Positions 51,193 through 58,849 of a stretch of DNA of 64,000 bases are shown here, piece after piece. Under the pieces are notes generated by a model. That model did no database searches. It worked only from the letters and a program-made list of their open reading frames with translations, and was not told the DNA's origin. Each line of letters starts with the position of its first letter. The first letter of the stretch is position 1. A program made the position numbers and the translations under genes. The DNA is taken from positions 1 to 64,000 of the forward strand of contig DATAFJ010000070.1 of the NCBI GenBank assembly GCA_036257535.1, given 5' to 3'. The DNA comes from DATAEE01 sp036257535. Lineage in GTDB: Bacteria; Acidobacteriota; Vicinamibacteria; Vicinamibacterales; 2-12-FULL-66-21.

Positions 51193-52830
51193 CTACTCGT
51201 CGAACTTCTGTCCCTCGAAGACCGTCCGGCCACCGACCATCGTCATCAGCACCGTCAGATTCTCGATCTGATCGTCCGGGCACGTCATGATGTCGCCGGA
51301 CAGGACGACGAGATCGGCATACTTGCCGGGCTCGATCGATCCTTTCACGCCTTCCTCGAACGAGAGCCACGCGTTTCCGATCGTGCTCGCACGCAGCGCC
51401 TGCTCGCGGCTGATCGCCTGGTCGACGCCCATGACGGCGCCGCTCAGCGTTCGGCGGGTGACGAAGTGCGCGATGACGGCGAGGGGCCGGTAAGGAACGA
51501 CAGGGGAGTCCGTGCCGGCGCTCGTCGGCAGGCCTGCCTCGAAGAACGCGCGCATCGGCGTCGCCCGTTCGCCCCGCTCGGCTCCCCAGTACTTCGTCAG
51601 GACGGGTCCGGCGAGATACAGGTGATTCTGGGCGGAGATGCCGAGGCCGAGCTTTCGCATTCGCGCAAAGTGATCAGGCCGTGCGATGAACGCGTGCTCG
51701 ATGCCCCAGCGCCTGCTCGAGATTGGGTTGTCGGCGTCGGCCGCTTCATAGCCGGCGAGCACTTCGTCGATGGCGGCGTCGCCGACGGCGTGCGTCCACA
51801 CGCGCCACCCGAGGCGATTCAGCTCGCGGACGCGTGACGTAAAGGCGACCGCCGGCATCGTGTTCAGGCCGCGGTAATGCCCTGCTTCACCCCAGGGCTC
51901 CGCGTACGGATCGCGCATCCACCCGCCCTCGAATCCGCCGTCCACGCCGAGCTTGATTCCGCCCACGCGAAGGCGGTCGTCGCCGTCGTCGGGCCTGACG
52001 TCAGACTGCTCGAGGGCGGCAGGCCGAAACAGAAACACGACGCGCATGTCGAGCCGCCCGCGCTTCTCGATCTCCTGCAGCAACCGGTACTGCTCGATCG
52101 ATCCGCCCGGGTGCCGGACCGTCGTCAGACCCGAGGCGTGCAGCTTCTGATACTCGGCGATCTGATCTTCGAGCCGTTGTTCGAAGGAACGAGAAGCCGG
52201 AGGAGGCAGTGTGACGGCATCCCTGGCACGATCCACCAGCTCGCCATTGAGCTCGCCATCGTCGTACCTGCCGATGCGGCCGCCGTCGGTTTGCGGCGTC
52301 GTCTTCGTGATGTTCCAGCGCGCGAGCGCGGCGCTGTTCAGGATGTATTCGTGGCCGCCGCGGACAACGACGACGGGATGGTCGGGGACGACAGAATCAA
52401 GGTCGCGCAGGAGAGGCAGGCGCTGTTCCTTCAATTGACCTTCGTGCCAGTCGCTGTTGGTGACGATCAGTTCACCCGCCGCGGCCTTACGGGCGCGACC
52501 GGCGATCGCAGAGAGGAGCTGCCGAAGCGTACGCGCTCCGGACAGGTCGACGCCTGGTCCGCCGCCCGCGCTGTGAAGATGATTGTCGGAAAGGCCGGGG
52601 ATGACGGTCCGGCCGCGGAGATCGATCTGCTTCGTGTTCGAGCCGGCGAGGCGACGGACGTCGGCATCCGAGCCGACCGCGACGAAGCGGCCGTCCCGGA
52701 TCGCCACGGCTTGCGCATAGGTGAACGCGCCGTCGACCGTCACGATCTTGCCGTTGAAGAGGATGAGGGCAGGCTCCTCAGCGGTTGCTGCAAGAGCGGC
52801 GACAGAGACGATCAGGCTGATCAGCCGCAT
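51193..52830 (-). CDS. Exported amidohydrolase (YtcJ-like)
   Basis: 545-residue metal-dependent amidohydrolase. Signal peptide (MRLISLIVSVAALAATA) then ALILFNGKIVTVDG...AVAIRDGRFVAVGSDADVR, VIPGLSDNHLHSAG (metal His pair), DSDW-like SDWHEGQL, TVRHPGGS, a late AGTDSPVVPYRPL Asp and a closing GSIEPGKYADLVVLSGDIMTCP. This is the imidazolonepropionase/YtcJ-type group; substrates are unknown amides, carbamates or urea-like compounds. The ATG at 52830 gives the best leader; a GTG at 52851 would lengthen it. It diverges from the beta-lactamase-fold gene. Confidence 0.9.
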   Translation of the reverse strand: MRLISLIVSVAALAATAEEPALILFNGKIVTVDGAFTYAQAVAIRDGRFVAVGSDADVRRLAGSNTKQIDLRGRTVIPGLSDNHLHSAGGGPGVDLSGARTLRQLLSAIAGRARKAAAGELIVTNSDWHEGQLKEQRLPLLRDLDSVVPDHPVVVVRGGHEYILNSAALARWNITKTTPQTDGGRIGRYDDGELNGELVDRARDAVTLPPPASRSFEQRLEDQIAEYQKLHASGLTTVRHPGGSIEQYRLLQEIEKRGRLDMRVVFLFRPAALEQSDVRPDDGDDRLRVGGIKLGVDGGFEGGWMRDPYAEPWGEAGHYRGLNTMPAVAFTSRVRELNRLGWRVWTHAVGDAAIDEVLAGYEAADADNPISSRRWGIEHAFIARPDHFARMRKLGLGISAQNHLYLAGPVLTKYWGAERGERATPMRAFFEAGLPTSAGTDSPVVPYRPLAVIAHFVTRRTLSGAVMGVDQAISREQALRASTIGNAWLSFEEGVKGSIEPGKYADLVVLSGDIMTCPDDQIENLTVLMTMVGGRTVFEGQKFDE

Positions 52831-52887
52831 GCGCACGCGCGCATGGTACACCGGCTGACGCGATTCGACGTGCTAGGATGCCAGGGC

Positions 52888-54090
52888 ATGTCGCCCGCCA
52901 TCTATCGCGTCCGCCGATTCCGTCATGCGGCAGCGCTCGTGCTTCTCCTCGCCGCAGCGCCCAACGCCGCCGTGCAGGACGGCGCTCCCGCGCTCATTGC
53001 TCGCATCGAAGCGCGGCAGTCGCCCAACCGGCAGGGACTCGATCCCTACACGATCCCGGAGTTGATGGAGAAGTTCCGAGTCGCCGGCATGTCGATCGCC
53101 GTGATCAAAGACTCGCAGATTCATTGGGCGAAGGCTTACGGCGTCGCCGACGTCGACAGCGGCCGTCCGGTCGAGCCCGGCACGATGTTCCAGGCCGCGT
53201 CGATCAGCAAGCCGGTTACCGCGATGGCGGTCCTGAAGGCGGCGCAGGACGGGAAGCTGTCGATCGACGCCGACGTCAACCAGACCCTGAAGTCGTGGAA
53301 GATTCCTCAGAGCGACCTGAACAACACGACTCCGGTGACGCTGCGGTCGCTCCTCAGCCACACGTCAGGGGCAGACGATGGGTTCGGATTTCCCGGATAC
53401 CATCCGTCCGGCCCTTGGCCGACGGTGCCGCAGGTCCTGGCTGGCGAGAAGCCGTCGAACGTCGGCCCGGTGATCTTCGCGCGTCCGCCGTTTTCCGCCT
53501 TCAAGTATTCCGGCGGCGGATTCACGATCGTGCAGCTGGCCCTGATGGATCTCGCGGGTAAGCCGTTCGCCGACGTGCTGCAGGCGAGCGTTCTCGGCCC
53601 GCTCGAGATGAAAGACAGCACTTACGAGCAGCCGCTGCCGCAGTCACGCGAGGGGAGAGCGGCACACGCCCACAGCGGACAGGGCCGGGCGATGGACGCG
53701 CCGTGGCACGTCTATCCCGAGCAGGCGGCCGCCGGGCTCTGGACGACGCCGAGCGATCTGGCGCGATTCGCGATTGAGGTCCAGCGCGCGCTCGCCGGTC
53801 CGAAAGGACGGGTGCTCACGCAGGCGATGGCGCGTGAGATGATCACGCCGACCGGCGTCGGCGGCTTCGCCGTGGGGCTGGGCGTGGACAAGCGCAACGA
53901 AGGGTGGTACTTCAGCCATGGCGGCAGCAACTGGGGCTTTCGCTGCAACCTCATCGCACACGTCCGGAAGGGGTACGGCCTCGTGGTCATGACCAACAGC
54001 GACAGCGGCGGTGTCTTGCTCGGTGAGATCGAGGCGCGGGTCGCAGCGGCGTACGGCTGGGATTCGCTCGACAAACCGATTCCACGCTAA
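52888..54090 (+). CDS. Exported serine hydrolase, beta-lactamase/PBP4-like fold
   Basis: 400 residues. Signal peptide to about 30, then a class C beta-lactamase-like domain: nucleophile SISK in ASISKPVTAMAVLKAAQDGKLS, Tyr motif KYSGGGFTIVQ (YSG), and HGGSNWGFRC. The LRSLLSHTSG block is typical of the family. Such proteins are esterases, D-amino-acid peptidases or carboxypeptidases; true beta-lactamase activity is not implied. The ATG at 52888 is chosen because the open frame upstream is antisense to the amidohydrolase gene. Confidence 0.92.
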   Translation: MSPAIYRVRRFRHAAALVLLLAAAPNAAVQDGAPALIARIEARQSPNRQGLDPYTIPELMEKFRVAGMSIAVIKDSQIHWAKAYGVADVDSGRPVEPGTMFQAASISKPVTAMAVLKAAQDGKLSIDADVNQTLKSWKIPQSDLNNTTPVTLRSLLSHTSGADDGFGFPGYHPSGPWPTVPQVLAGEKPSNVGPVIFARPPFSAFKYSGGGFTIVQLALMDLAGKPFADVLQASVLGPLEMKDSTYEQPLPQSREGRAAHAHSGQGRAMDAPWHVYPEQAAAGLWTTPSDLARFAIEVQRALAGPKGRVLTQAMAREMITPTGVGGFAVGLGVDKRNEGWYFSHGGSNWGFRCNLIAHVRKGYGLVVMTNSDSGGVLLGEIEARVAAAYGWDSLDKPIPR

Positions 54091-54098
54091 GGGGCAGA

Positions 54099-54479
54099 AT
54101 GCTCGAACTGTTCTGGGAGCTGTATCAGCAGCGGCAAATTGGAAACGTGCGTGAGACGGCCGGTAATGCGATGGCGCACGCAGAGGCCATGAGGATTACT
54201 GCGGCGCGGGAGACCGGCAAGACGGACGAGCGCGTCGACAAGCTCGTGCTCATGGTCCACGCCATGTGGACGCTCCTCTCCGAGAAGACCGGCCTGACCG
54301 ACGCTGAACTGCTCAAGCGCGTCACCGACCTCGATGCGCAGGACGGGACGATCGACGGACGCATCACCCGGCCGCCGGTTCGCTGCTCGAAGTGCGACGC
54401 CGTGGTGTGTCGGAAGTTCAGCCGATGTCTGTTCTGCGGCGAGGAGTACACCGGCGGAAGTGCATTCGAGACTCTTTAG
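54099..54479 (+). CDS. Small protein with C-terminal zinc ribbon (126 aa)
   Basis: The N-terminal two-thirds is helical and Ala/Glu/Arg-rich (LYQQRQIGNVRETAGNAMAHAEAMRITAARETGKTDERVDKL). The C-terminus has a zinc ribbon CSKC...CLFC (Cys98, Cys101, Cys112, Cys115 approximately) with Arg/Lys around it. No membrane segment or signal. It starts 9 bases after the hydrolase stop. No family recognised. Confidence 0.75.
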   Translation: MLELFWELYQQRQIGNVRETAGNAMAHAEAMRITAARETGKTDERVDKLVLMVHAMWTLLSEKTGLTDAELLKRVTDLDAQDGTIDGRITRPPVRCSKCDAVVCRKFSRCLFCGEEYTGGSAFETL

Positions 54480-54538
54480 GTAATTACTGGTACACTGTCG
54501 CGGTTTAATTACACGGTTGACGGAGCAAAGGAGCTCAG

Positions 54539-54799
54539 ATGGCCAAGAGAAAGGCAAATGCCGCGTTCATGAAGCCGGTGCAACCGACCGGAGCGCTGAC
54601 CGACGTCGTCGGCGACAAGCCGATCCCGCGGACCGAGGTCACGAAGCGGCTGTGGGTCTACATCAAGAAGCACAAGCTTCAGGACGCGAAGAACAAGCGG
54701 ATGATCAAGGCGGACGACACGCTCAAGTCCGTGTTTGGCGGCAAGTCGACCGTCAACATGTTCGAGATGACGAAGCTCGTAGGCAAGCACCTGAAGTAG
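54539..54799 (+). CDS. SWIB/MDM2 domain protein
   Basis: 86-residue protein that is almost entirely a SWIB domain: MKPVQPTGALTDVVGDKPIPRTEVTKRLWVYIKKHKLQDAKNKRMIKADDTLKSVFGGKSTVNMFEMTKLVGKHL. The family is best known from SWI/SNF complexes and p53-binding MDM2, but small stand-alone bacterial forms occur in Chlamydia and Acidobacteria among others. It is strongly basic and may bind DNA or chromatin-like complexes. AAGGAG lies 7 bases before the ATG. It converges with DUF4342. Confidence 0.94.
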   Translation: MAKRKANAAFMKPVQPTGALTDVVGDKPIPRTEVTKRLWVYIKKHKLQDAKNKRMIKADDTLKSVFGGKSTVNMFEMTKLVGKHLK

Positions 54800-54804
54800 A
54801 TCTT

Positions 54805-54836
54805 GTGATTTCGTGATCTCGCGATCTGGCGATCTG
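54805..54836. repeat. Four degenerate GCGATCTG octamers between convergent genes
   Basis: Units GTGATTTC, GTGATCTC, GCGATCTG and GCGATCTG follow each other directly after the SWIB gene. Another short extragenic repeat family in the window. Confidence 0.6.
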
Positions 54837-54853
54837 CCGGTCGGGTGACCGCT

Positions 54854-55141
54854 TCATCGTTCCCCCGATCGCAGATCGACAGGTTCCTTGTCGACCGTCG
54901 CCGCGCGTTCCACTTCGATCGTGCAGTCGTTGGCGATCGCGATGATGGCGCCGATTGCCGCGAGCGCCGGCGCGAAGACAGCCCCCACGACGCCGGCCGT
55001 CAGCGGGAATTCCGCGACCGTGCGCCCGCCCTGTCGTACGGCAACCCGTCGGACGTTCCCTTCGTGCACGAGCTGCCTGAGTTTCTCGAAAAGCTCGTTT
55101 CCCTGCGCATTGATCGTTTCCCAGAACGTCGTTTCGCCCAT
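54854..55141 (-). CDS. DUF4342 small membrane-associated protein
   Basis: 95 residues matching DUF4342: ETTFWETINAQGNELFEKLRQLVHEGNVRRVAVRQGGRTVAEFPLTAGVVGAVFAPALAAIGAIIAIANDCTIEVER, with a single hydrophobic stretch (about 47-70) that may be a membrane helix. Function unknown. The ATG at 55141 begins the family homology; an open frame continues upstream without it. It lies 49 bases downstream of pcaD on the same strand. Confidence 0.83.
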   Translation of the reverse strand: MGETTFWETINAQGNELFEKLRQLVHEGNVRRVAVRQGGRTVAEFPLTAGVVGAVFAPALAAIGAIIAIANDCTIEVERAATVDKEPVDLRSGER

Positions 55142-55190
55142 GGCGCTCCTCAGACCATTCTGACGCGTCTGCCGCCTCTGGAGTTCCGTT

Positions 55191-55964
55191 TCAGAGGAAC
55201 CTTTCCAGAAGGTCAGCGAACGGTCGCGGATACTCGGTCGCACTCAGATGCCCCGACCCTGGAATGACGGCGAGCGCGGCGCCCGGAATGGCATCGGTGA
55301 GCGCCTGGGCCCAGGAAACCGGCACTGCTTCGTCTGCGTCTCCACATATGACGAGCGTCGGACAGCGAATCTGTTTCAGCCGCTGCTGATAGTCGAGCGA
55401 GGCGATCGCATCACAGCAGGCGGCGTAGCCTCGGGCGTCGGCTGCCAGCACGGTCTGTCGCGTTCGCGATAGCGCATCGTCGCCGGATGCGAGAAAAGCC
55501 GGCGAGAAAGATCGCCGGAGGATGAAGTCGACAAGCGCCGGCATGCCGTCGGTTCGCGCGGTCGTGCCACGCTCGATCCAGCCGCGGCGGAGATCGTCGG
55601 GATACGTGCTCGCCGTGTTCGCGACGACCAGGCGCGCGATGCGGCCCGGATGGCGAATCGCAAGCCCCAGTCCGATCATCCCGCCGAGCGACAAGCCGAC
55701 CCATGACACGCGTTCGTGCTTCAGCTCGTCGATGAGCCGCTCCGCGTCGTCCACGAGATCGTCCAGCGTGAACGGCGATTGGATCAGGTCGCTGCGTCCG
55801 TGGTTCCGCGTGTCGTACCGAACGACTGTCCACCTTTCTTCGATGGAGGTGGTGATCTGGCCCCACATGTGCAGGTCGAGGCCGAGCGCGTGGCTGAAGA
55901 CGACAGGCGGACCCGCGCCGCTGACGACGTAGTGCAGAGAGGGGCGAGATGCGGTGAAGGGCAT
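55191..55964 (-). CDS. pcaD: 3-oxoadipate enol-lactonase PcaD
   Basis: 257-residue alpha/beta hydrolase that opens 3-oxoadipate enol-lactone in the beta-ketoadipate pathway. Catalytic triad: Ser in GLSLGGMIGLGLA, Asp in VICGDADEAVP and His in GSGHLSATEYP. The oxyanion region is FSHALGLDLHMWGQ, and YDTRNHGRSD is the usual cap-proximal motif. It follows pcaC by 8 bases at the end of the pca cluster. Related hydrolases could act on other lactones, but the context supports PcaD. Confidence 0.92.
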   Translation of the reverse strand: MPFTASRPSLHYVVSGAGPPVVFSHALGLDLHMWGQITTSIEERWTVVRYDTRNHGRSDLIQSPFTLDDLVDDAERLIDELKHERVSWVGLSLGGMIGLGLAIRHPGRIARLVVANTASTYPDDLRRGWIERGTTARTDGMPALVDFILRRSFSPAFLASGDDALSRTRQTVLAADARGYAACCDAIASLDYQQRLKQIRCPTLVICGDADEAVPVSWAQALTDAIPGAALAVIPGSGHLSATEYPRPFADLLERFL

Positions 55965-55972
55965 GGACGACC

Positions 55973-56395
55973 CTAAAGCGTCGTACCACCCGACCGGGTC
56001 GTACCTCCCGATTGCTGCGACATGATCGCCTCCGCGCGGTTGAAGGCTGTGTGCGCGGCGGGTACCCCGCAGTAGACCAGCGACTGCAGGAGGACTTCTT
56101 TCAGCGTATCAGCCGGTACGCCGTGATCGAGCGCCGCGCGGAAGTGCAGATCGAACTCCTCCCATCGCCCCAGCGCGATCGTGAATGCGAGGACCAGCAG
56201 CCGCCGTGTTTCGTCAGGGAGGCCGGGGCGGGTCCAGATCTCGTTCCACGCGAATCGGGTTATGAGCGACTGAAGATCGGCGTTGAACGCGGTCCGGTTG
56301 GCGAGCGCGCGGTCGACCCACTCGTCGCCGAGAATCTCACGACGCCGCTTCAGTCCACGTTCGAAGGCTGCGTCACGATCGTCTGGCACGCTCAT
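55973..56395 (-). CDS. pcaC: 4-carboxymuconolactone decarboxylase PcaC
   Basis: 140-residue member of the carboxymuconolactone decarboxylase family: ERGLKRRREILGDEWVDRALANRTAFNADLQSLITRFAWNEIWTRPGLPDETRRLLVLAFTIALGRWEEFDLHFRAALDHGVPADTLKEVLLQSLVYCGVPAAHTAFN. The EF-x2-H (here EFDLH) and the VPADTLKEVLLQ helix are typical. It converts 4-carboxymuconolactone to 3-oxoadipate enol-lactone. The ATG at 56395 overlaps the pcaB stop as ATGA. The last dozen residues are Gly/Thr/Ser-rich. Confidence 0.92.
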   Translation of the reverse strand: MSVPDDRDAAFERGLKRRREILGDEWVDRALANRTAFNADLQSLITRFAWNEIWTRPGLPDETRRLLVLAFTIALGRWEEFDLHFRAALDHGVPADTLKEVLLQSLVYCGVPAAHTAFNRAEAIMSQQSGGTTRSGGTTL

Positions 56396-57582
56396 CGGAA
56401 GGTTCCTTCTTCGCTCAAGATGTTCATCGTCGCCCGCGCGGCCGCCGACACGGCAGCCTGTCGATCGAAAGTGAGGGGCGACGGCTGCCCGGATTCCGCA
56501 ACCGAGGCAGCTGCCTGTTCGATGTTCCGCGAGGCCCGGCCGGCGTTGAACGTCACGCCTTCGAGGAGATCCGCGAGCGTGTCGATCGCGCCGACGGCAT
56601 AGCTCACGAGCGACGGCGCAATCGCGAGCTCCGCCTGCCAGCTTCCCAGCCCGCGTTCGTGCTCCGAGTCCATCGTGCCGAGCACGGCGGCCGACAATCC
56701 CTGGACGACGTGACCGCAGCCGCGGATGCGCATGCACATCACCGGGTTGCGCTTGTGCGGCATGGCCGACGAGAGGCCGCCGGCGGCGGAGGGCTCGTCG
56801 ATTTCGGCCACTTCCGTCTGGTTCATCAACGCCAGGTCGCCGGCGATCTTGACTGCGACGCCGGTCGTCAGCGCGAGCTGGACGAGCAGATTGGACGTCG
56901 CATCGCGCGGGACCTGCCAGCGGGCCGCAGACAGACCCAGTTCTCCGGCCACGAGCGTTTGAATCTCGCTCCATTGATCGCCCAGGCCAAGCCCCGTGCC
57001 GATGGCACCGGCGAGCTGCAGGGAGAGGCCGCTCCCGGCGGCGGCAGTCAGGCGCGACTCGCAGCCGCGAAGCGAAACGCCCCACTGCGCCGACTTGAAT
57101 CCAAACGTCGTGATTCCCGCCGCCTGCAGGAGTGTTCGCGCGAGCACGGGCGCCTCTGCATGCGTCTGCGCCAGACCGAACGCCGCTGTTCGCGCGCGCT
57201 CCAGCGCCGACCGTGCGAGCTTCACACAAGGCTGCAGGCAGAGGGCCGTTGCGGTGTCGAGCGCATCCTGAGAGGTCGCGCCGATGTGAACGTATTGGCC
57301 GGCGCCCGCGGTCCGGTACTCCACGCACGATCTCAGCTGGTCGAGAATTTCTACGACCGGCGTACCGGCGCGGTGGCCCCCCGCAACGATTGACTCGAGA
57401 TCCGGGCGGTAGTCCGCGACGGCGGACTCGATCGCCCGCATCGCCGGGGACGGGATCAGCCCGATCGACGCCTGCGCGCGAGCGAGCGCAAGCTCGAAAC
57501 GCACGATGGCCGCGACATAGGCCTCTGGTGACAGGTATGCATCGCAGGCGGTGCCGGTCAGGATGACCCCGGGAAGCGTCAT
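56392..57582 (-). CDS. pcaB: 3-carboxy-cis,cis-muconate cycloisomerase PcaB
   Basis: 396-residue member of the fumarase/aspartase superfamily that lactonises carboxymuconate. Signature SAMPHKRNPVMC is present, with HIGATSQDALDTATAL, LQAAGITTFGFKSAQWGVSL and ERGLGSWQAEL. The ATG at 57582 overlaps the pcaG stop as ATGA; an open frame continues upstream but is antisense-like. It is somewhat shorter than the approximately 450-residue enzymes of proteobacteria, mainly at the C-terminus. Confidence 0.92.
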   Translation of the reverse strand: MTLPGVILTGTACDAYLSPEAYVAAIVRFELALARAQASIGLIPSPAMRAIESAVADYRPDLESIVAGGHRAGTPVVEILDQLRSCVEYRTAGAGQYVHIGATSQDALDTATALCLQPCVKLARSALERARTAAFGLAQTHAEAPVLARTLLQAAGITTFGFKSAQWGVSLRGCESRLTAAAGSGLSLQLAGAIGTGLGLGDQWSEIQTLVAGELGLSAARWQVPRDATSNLLVQLALTTGVAVKIAGDLALMNQTEVAEIDEPSAAGGLSSAMPHKRNPVMCMRIRGCGHVVQGLSAAVLGTMDSEHERGLGSWQAELAIAPSLVSYAVGAIDTLADLLEGVTFNAGRASRNIEQAAASVAESGQPSPLTFDRQAAVSAAARATMNILSEEGTFR

Positions 57583-58106
57583 CTCAGGTCGAAGAAGACG
57601 GTCTCGCCCTCGCCCTGGAGGCGAATCGACCACTCGAGCGTTCGGGTGCTGGTGTCGACCCGCGAGGGCAGCAGCGTCGCGAGGCGGCCGGTCGGAACCG
57701 TTCGCAGTTCTTCGCGCGCGGCGACGCGTTCGGGGGAGTCGTCCACGTACAAGCGCGTTCGAAGTTCGGCGAGGAGGCCGCGCGCGAACACTGTGATGTG
57801 CGCGACGGCCGGTTCGTTCGCAGGACGACGGATGGTGAACGTATAGCGGCCGTCGGAGGAAGTATAGACGCGCTGCAGGTCGTCCGGAATGCACTCAGCG
57901 GGTGATGGCGGACGGCCCGGCTGCCAGACCTCGAGGAGCGCATCGGGCACGCCCGCGCCGTTGCCGTCGGTCACGATTCCTTCAACGAGCCACTCATGCT
58001 CGTCACGTTTCGCGTCAGTCGGCCGATCGCGAACGAGCCACTCGAGGCCTTCGTGGAAAAACGGCCCGATCGTTTGCGACGGCGTCAGCGGCCTTTCCGG
58101 GTCCAT
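57579..58106 (-). CDS. pcaG: Protocatechuate 3,4-dioxygenase alpha subunit PcaG
   Basis: 175-residue intradiol dioxygenase-like subunit. Blocks include LTPSQTIGPFFHEGLEW, GIVTDGNGAGVPDALLEVWQPG, AVAHITVFARGLLAELRTRLYVDD and a C-terminal EWSIRLQGEGETVFFDL. Alpha subunits lack the iron ligands and partner the iron-bearing beta subunit; consistently the Tyr/Tyr/His/His set is absent. It starts 2 bases downstream of pcaH. Confidence 0.93.
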   Translation of the reverse strand: MDPERPLTPSQTIGPFFHEGLEWLVRDRPTDAKRDEHEWLVEGIVTDGNGAGVPDALLEVWQPGRPPSPAECIPDDLQRVYTSSDGRYTFTIRRPANEPAVAHITVFARGLLAELRTRLYVDDSPERVAAREELRTVPTGRLATLLPSRVDTSTRTLEWSIRLQGEGETVFFDLR

Positions 58107-58108
58107 GC

Positions 58109-58804
58109 TCAGTCTCTATGATCCGCGGCTTCGAAGGGCGTCGAGCCGCGACCGTCGAGCACGACGTCGAATCGATAGCCGAGGGCGGCCCCCTCGATGG
58201 CGAGCGGCAGATCGAATCGTGAGATGAGCCGGTCGCGCGCCCCGGCGGGCACGCTGTTGATGATCGGATCGAGCGCCAGGAGCGGGTCACCAGGAAAGTA
58301 CATCTGGGTGATCAACCGCTGGGCGTAGCTCCTGCCGAAGAGCGAGAAGTGGATGTGCGCGGGACGCCACGCCTTCGGGTGGTTCTCCCACGGATAGGGT
58401 CCGGGCTTGATGGTGATGAACCGATACCAGCCGTTTTCGTCGGTGAGCATCCGCCCGACGCCGCGGAAGTGCGGGTCGATCGGCGCGTGATGTCGATCGG
58501 CCGCATCGCGGTACCGCCCGGCGGCGTTGCATTGCCAGATTTCGACGAGCGAATCGCGCACGGGACGGCCGGTCGAGTCGAGAATACGGCCCGCGACGAC
58601 GATTCGTTCGCCGAGCGGTTCGGCAGTTGACTGGCGTGTCAGGTCCGCGTCGGTATCCGCGAAGCGCGCACCGCTGAAGTCCGGCACGGCCAGCTCGTCC
58701 TCGCCGATGTCGAGCGCGACCGGCGCCTCGCGCGGCGCGCGCAGCACCGTGCTTTTGTAGTCGGGGTAGAGCAGCGGCGGGTGCACGTCTCTTCTGGCGC
58801 GCAT
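58109..58804 (-). CDS. pcaH: Protocatechuate 3,4-dioxygenase beta subunit PcaH
   Basis: 231-residue catalytic subunit with non-haem Fe(III). Iron ligands are visible as Tyr in the GRYRDAADRHHAPID region, Tyr in WYRFITIKPGPYPW and the two His in RPAHIHFSLFG. The VEIWQCNAAGRY and DFSGARFADT.. regions fit the family. Cleaves protocatechuate to 3-carboxy-cis,cis-muconate. First gene of the pcaHGBCD cluster; a TATACT hexamer on its strand (58813-58818) lies nine bases upstream, possibly a leaderless-type promoter. It diverges from the MetE-like gene. Confidence 0.95.
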   Translation of the reverse strand: MRARRDVHPPLLYPDYKSTVLRAPREAPVALDIGEDELAVPDFSGARFADTDADLTRQSTAEPLGERIVVAGRILDSTGRPVRDSLVEIWQCNAAGRYRDAADRHHAPIDPHFRGVGRMLTDENGWYRFITIKPGPYPWENHPKAWRPAHIHFSLFGRSYAQRLITQMYFPGDPLLALDPIINSVPAGARDRLISRFDLPLAIEGAALGYRFDVVLDGRGSTPFEAADHRD

Positions 58805-58849
58805 CGCGGTGCAGTATACATGTTAGTCTGGGCGCCGCAGAGACGCGGA

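Noticed and set aside
51877..52887. Upstream extension of the beta-lactamase-fold gene giving a 737-residue fusion.
   Set aside because: The extension is opposite the amidohydrolase coding strand, is rich in Arg/Ala/Asp without motif, and the real product has a clear signal peptide starting at 52888.
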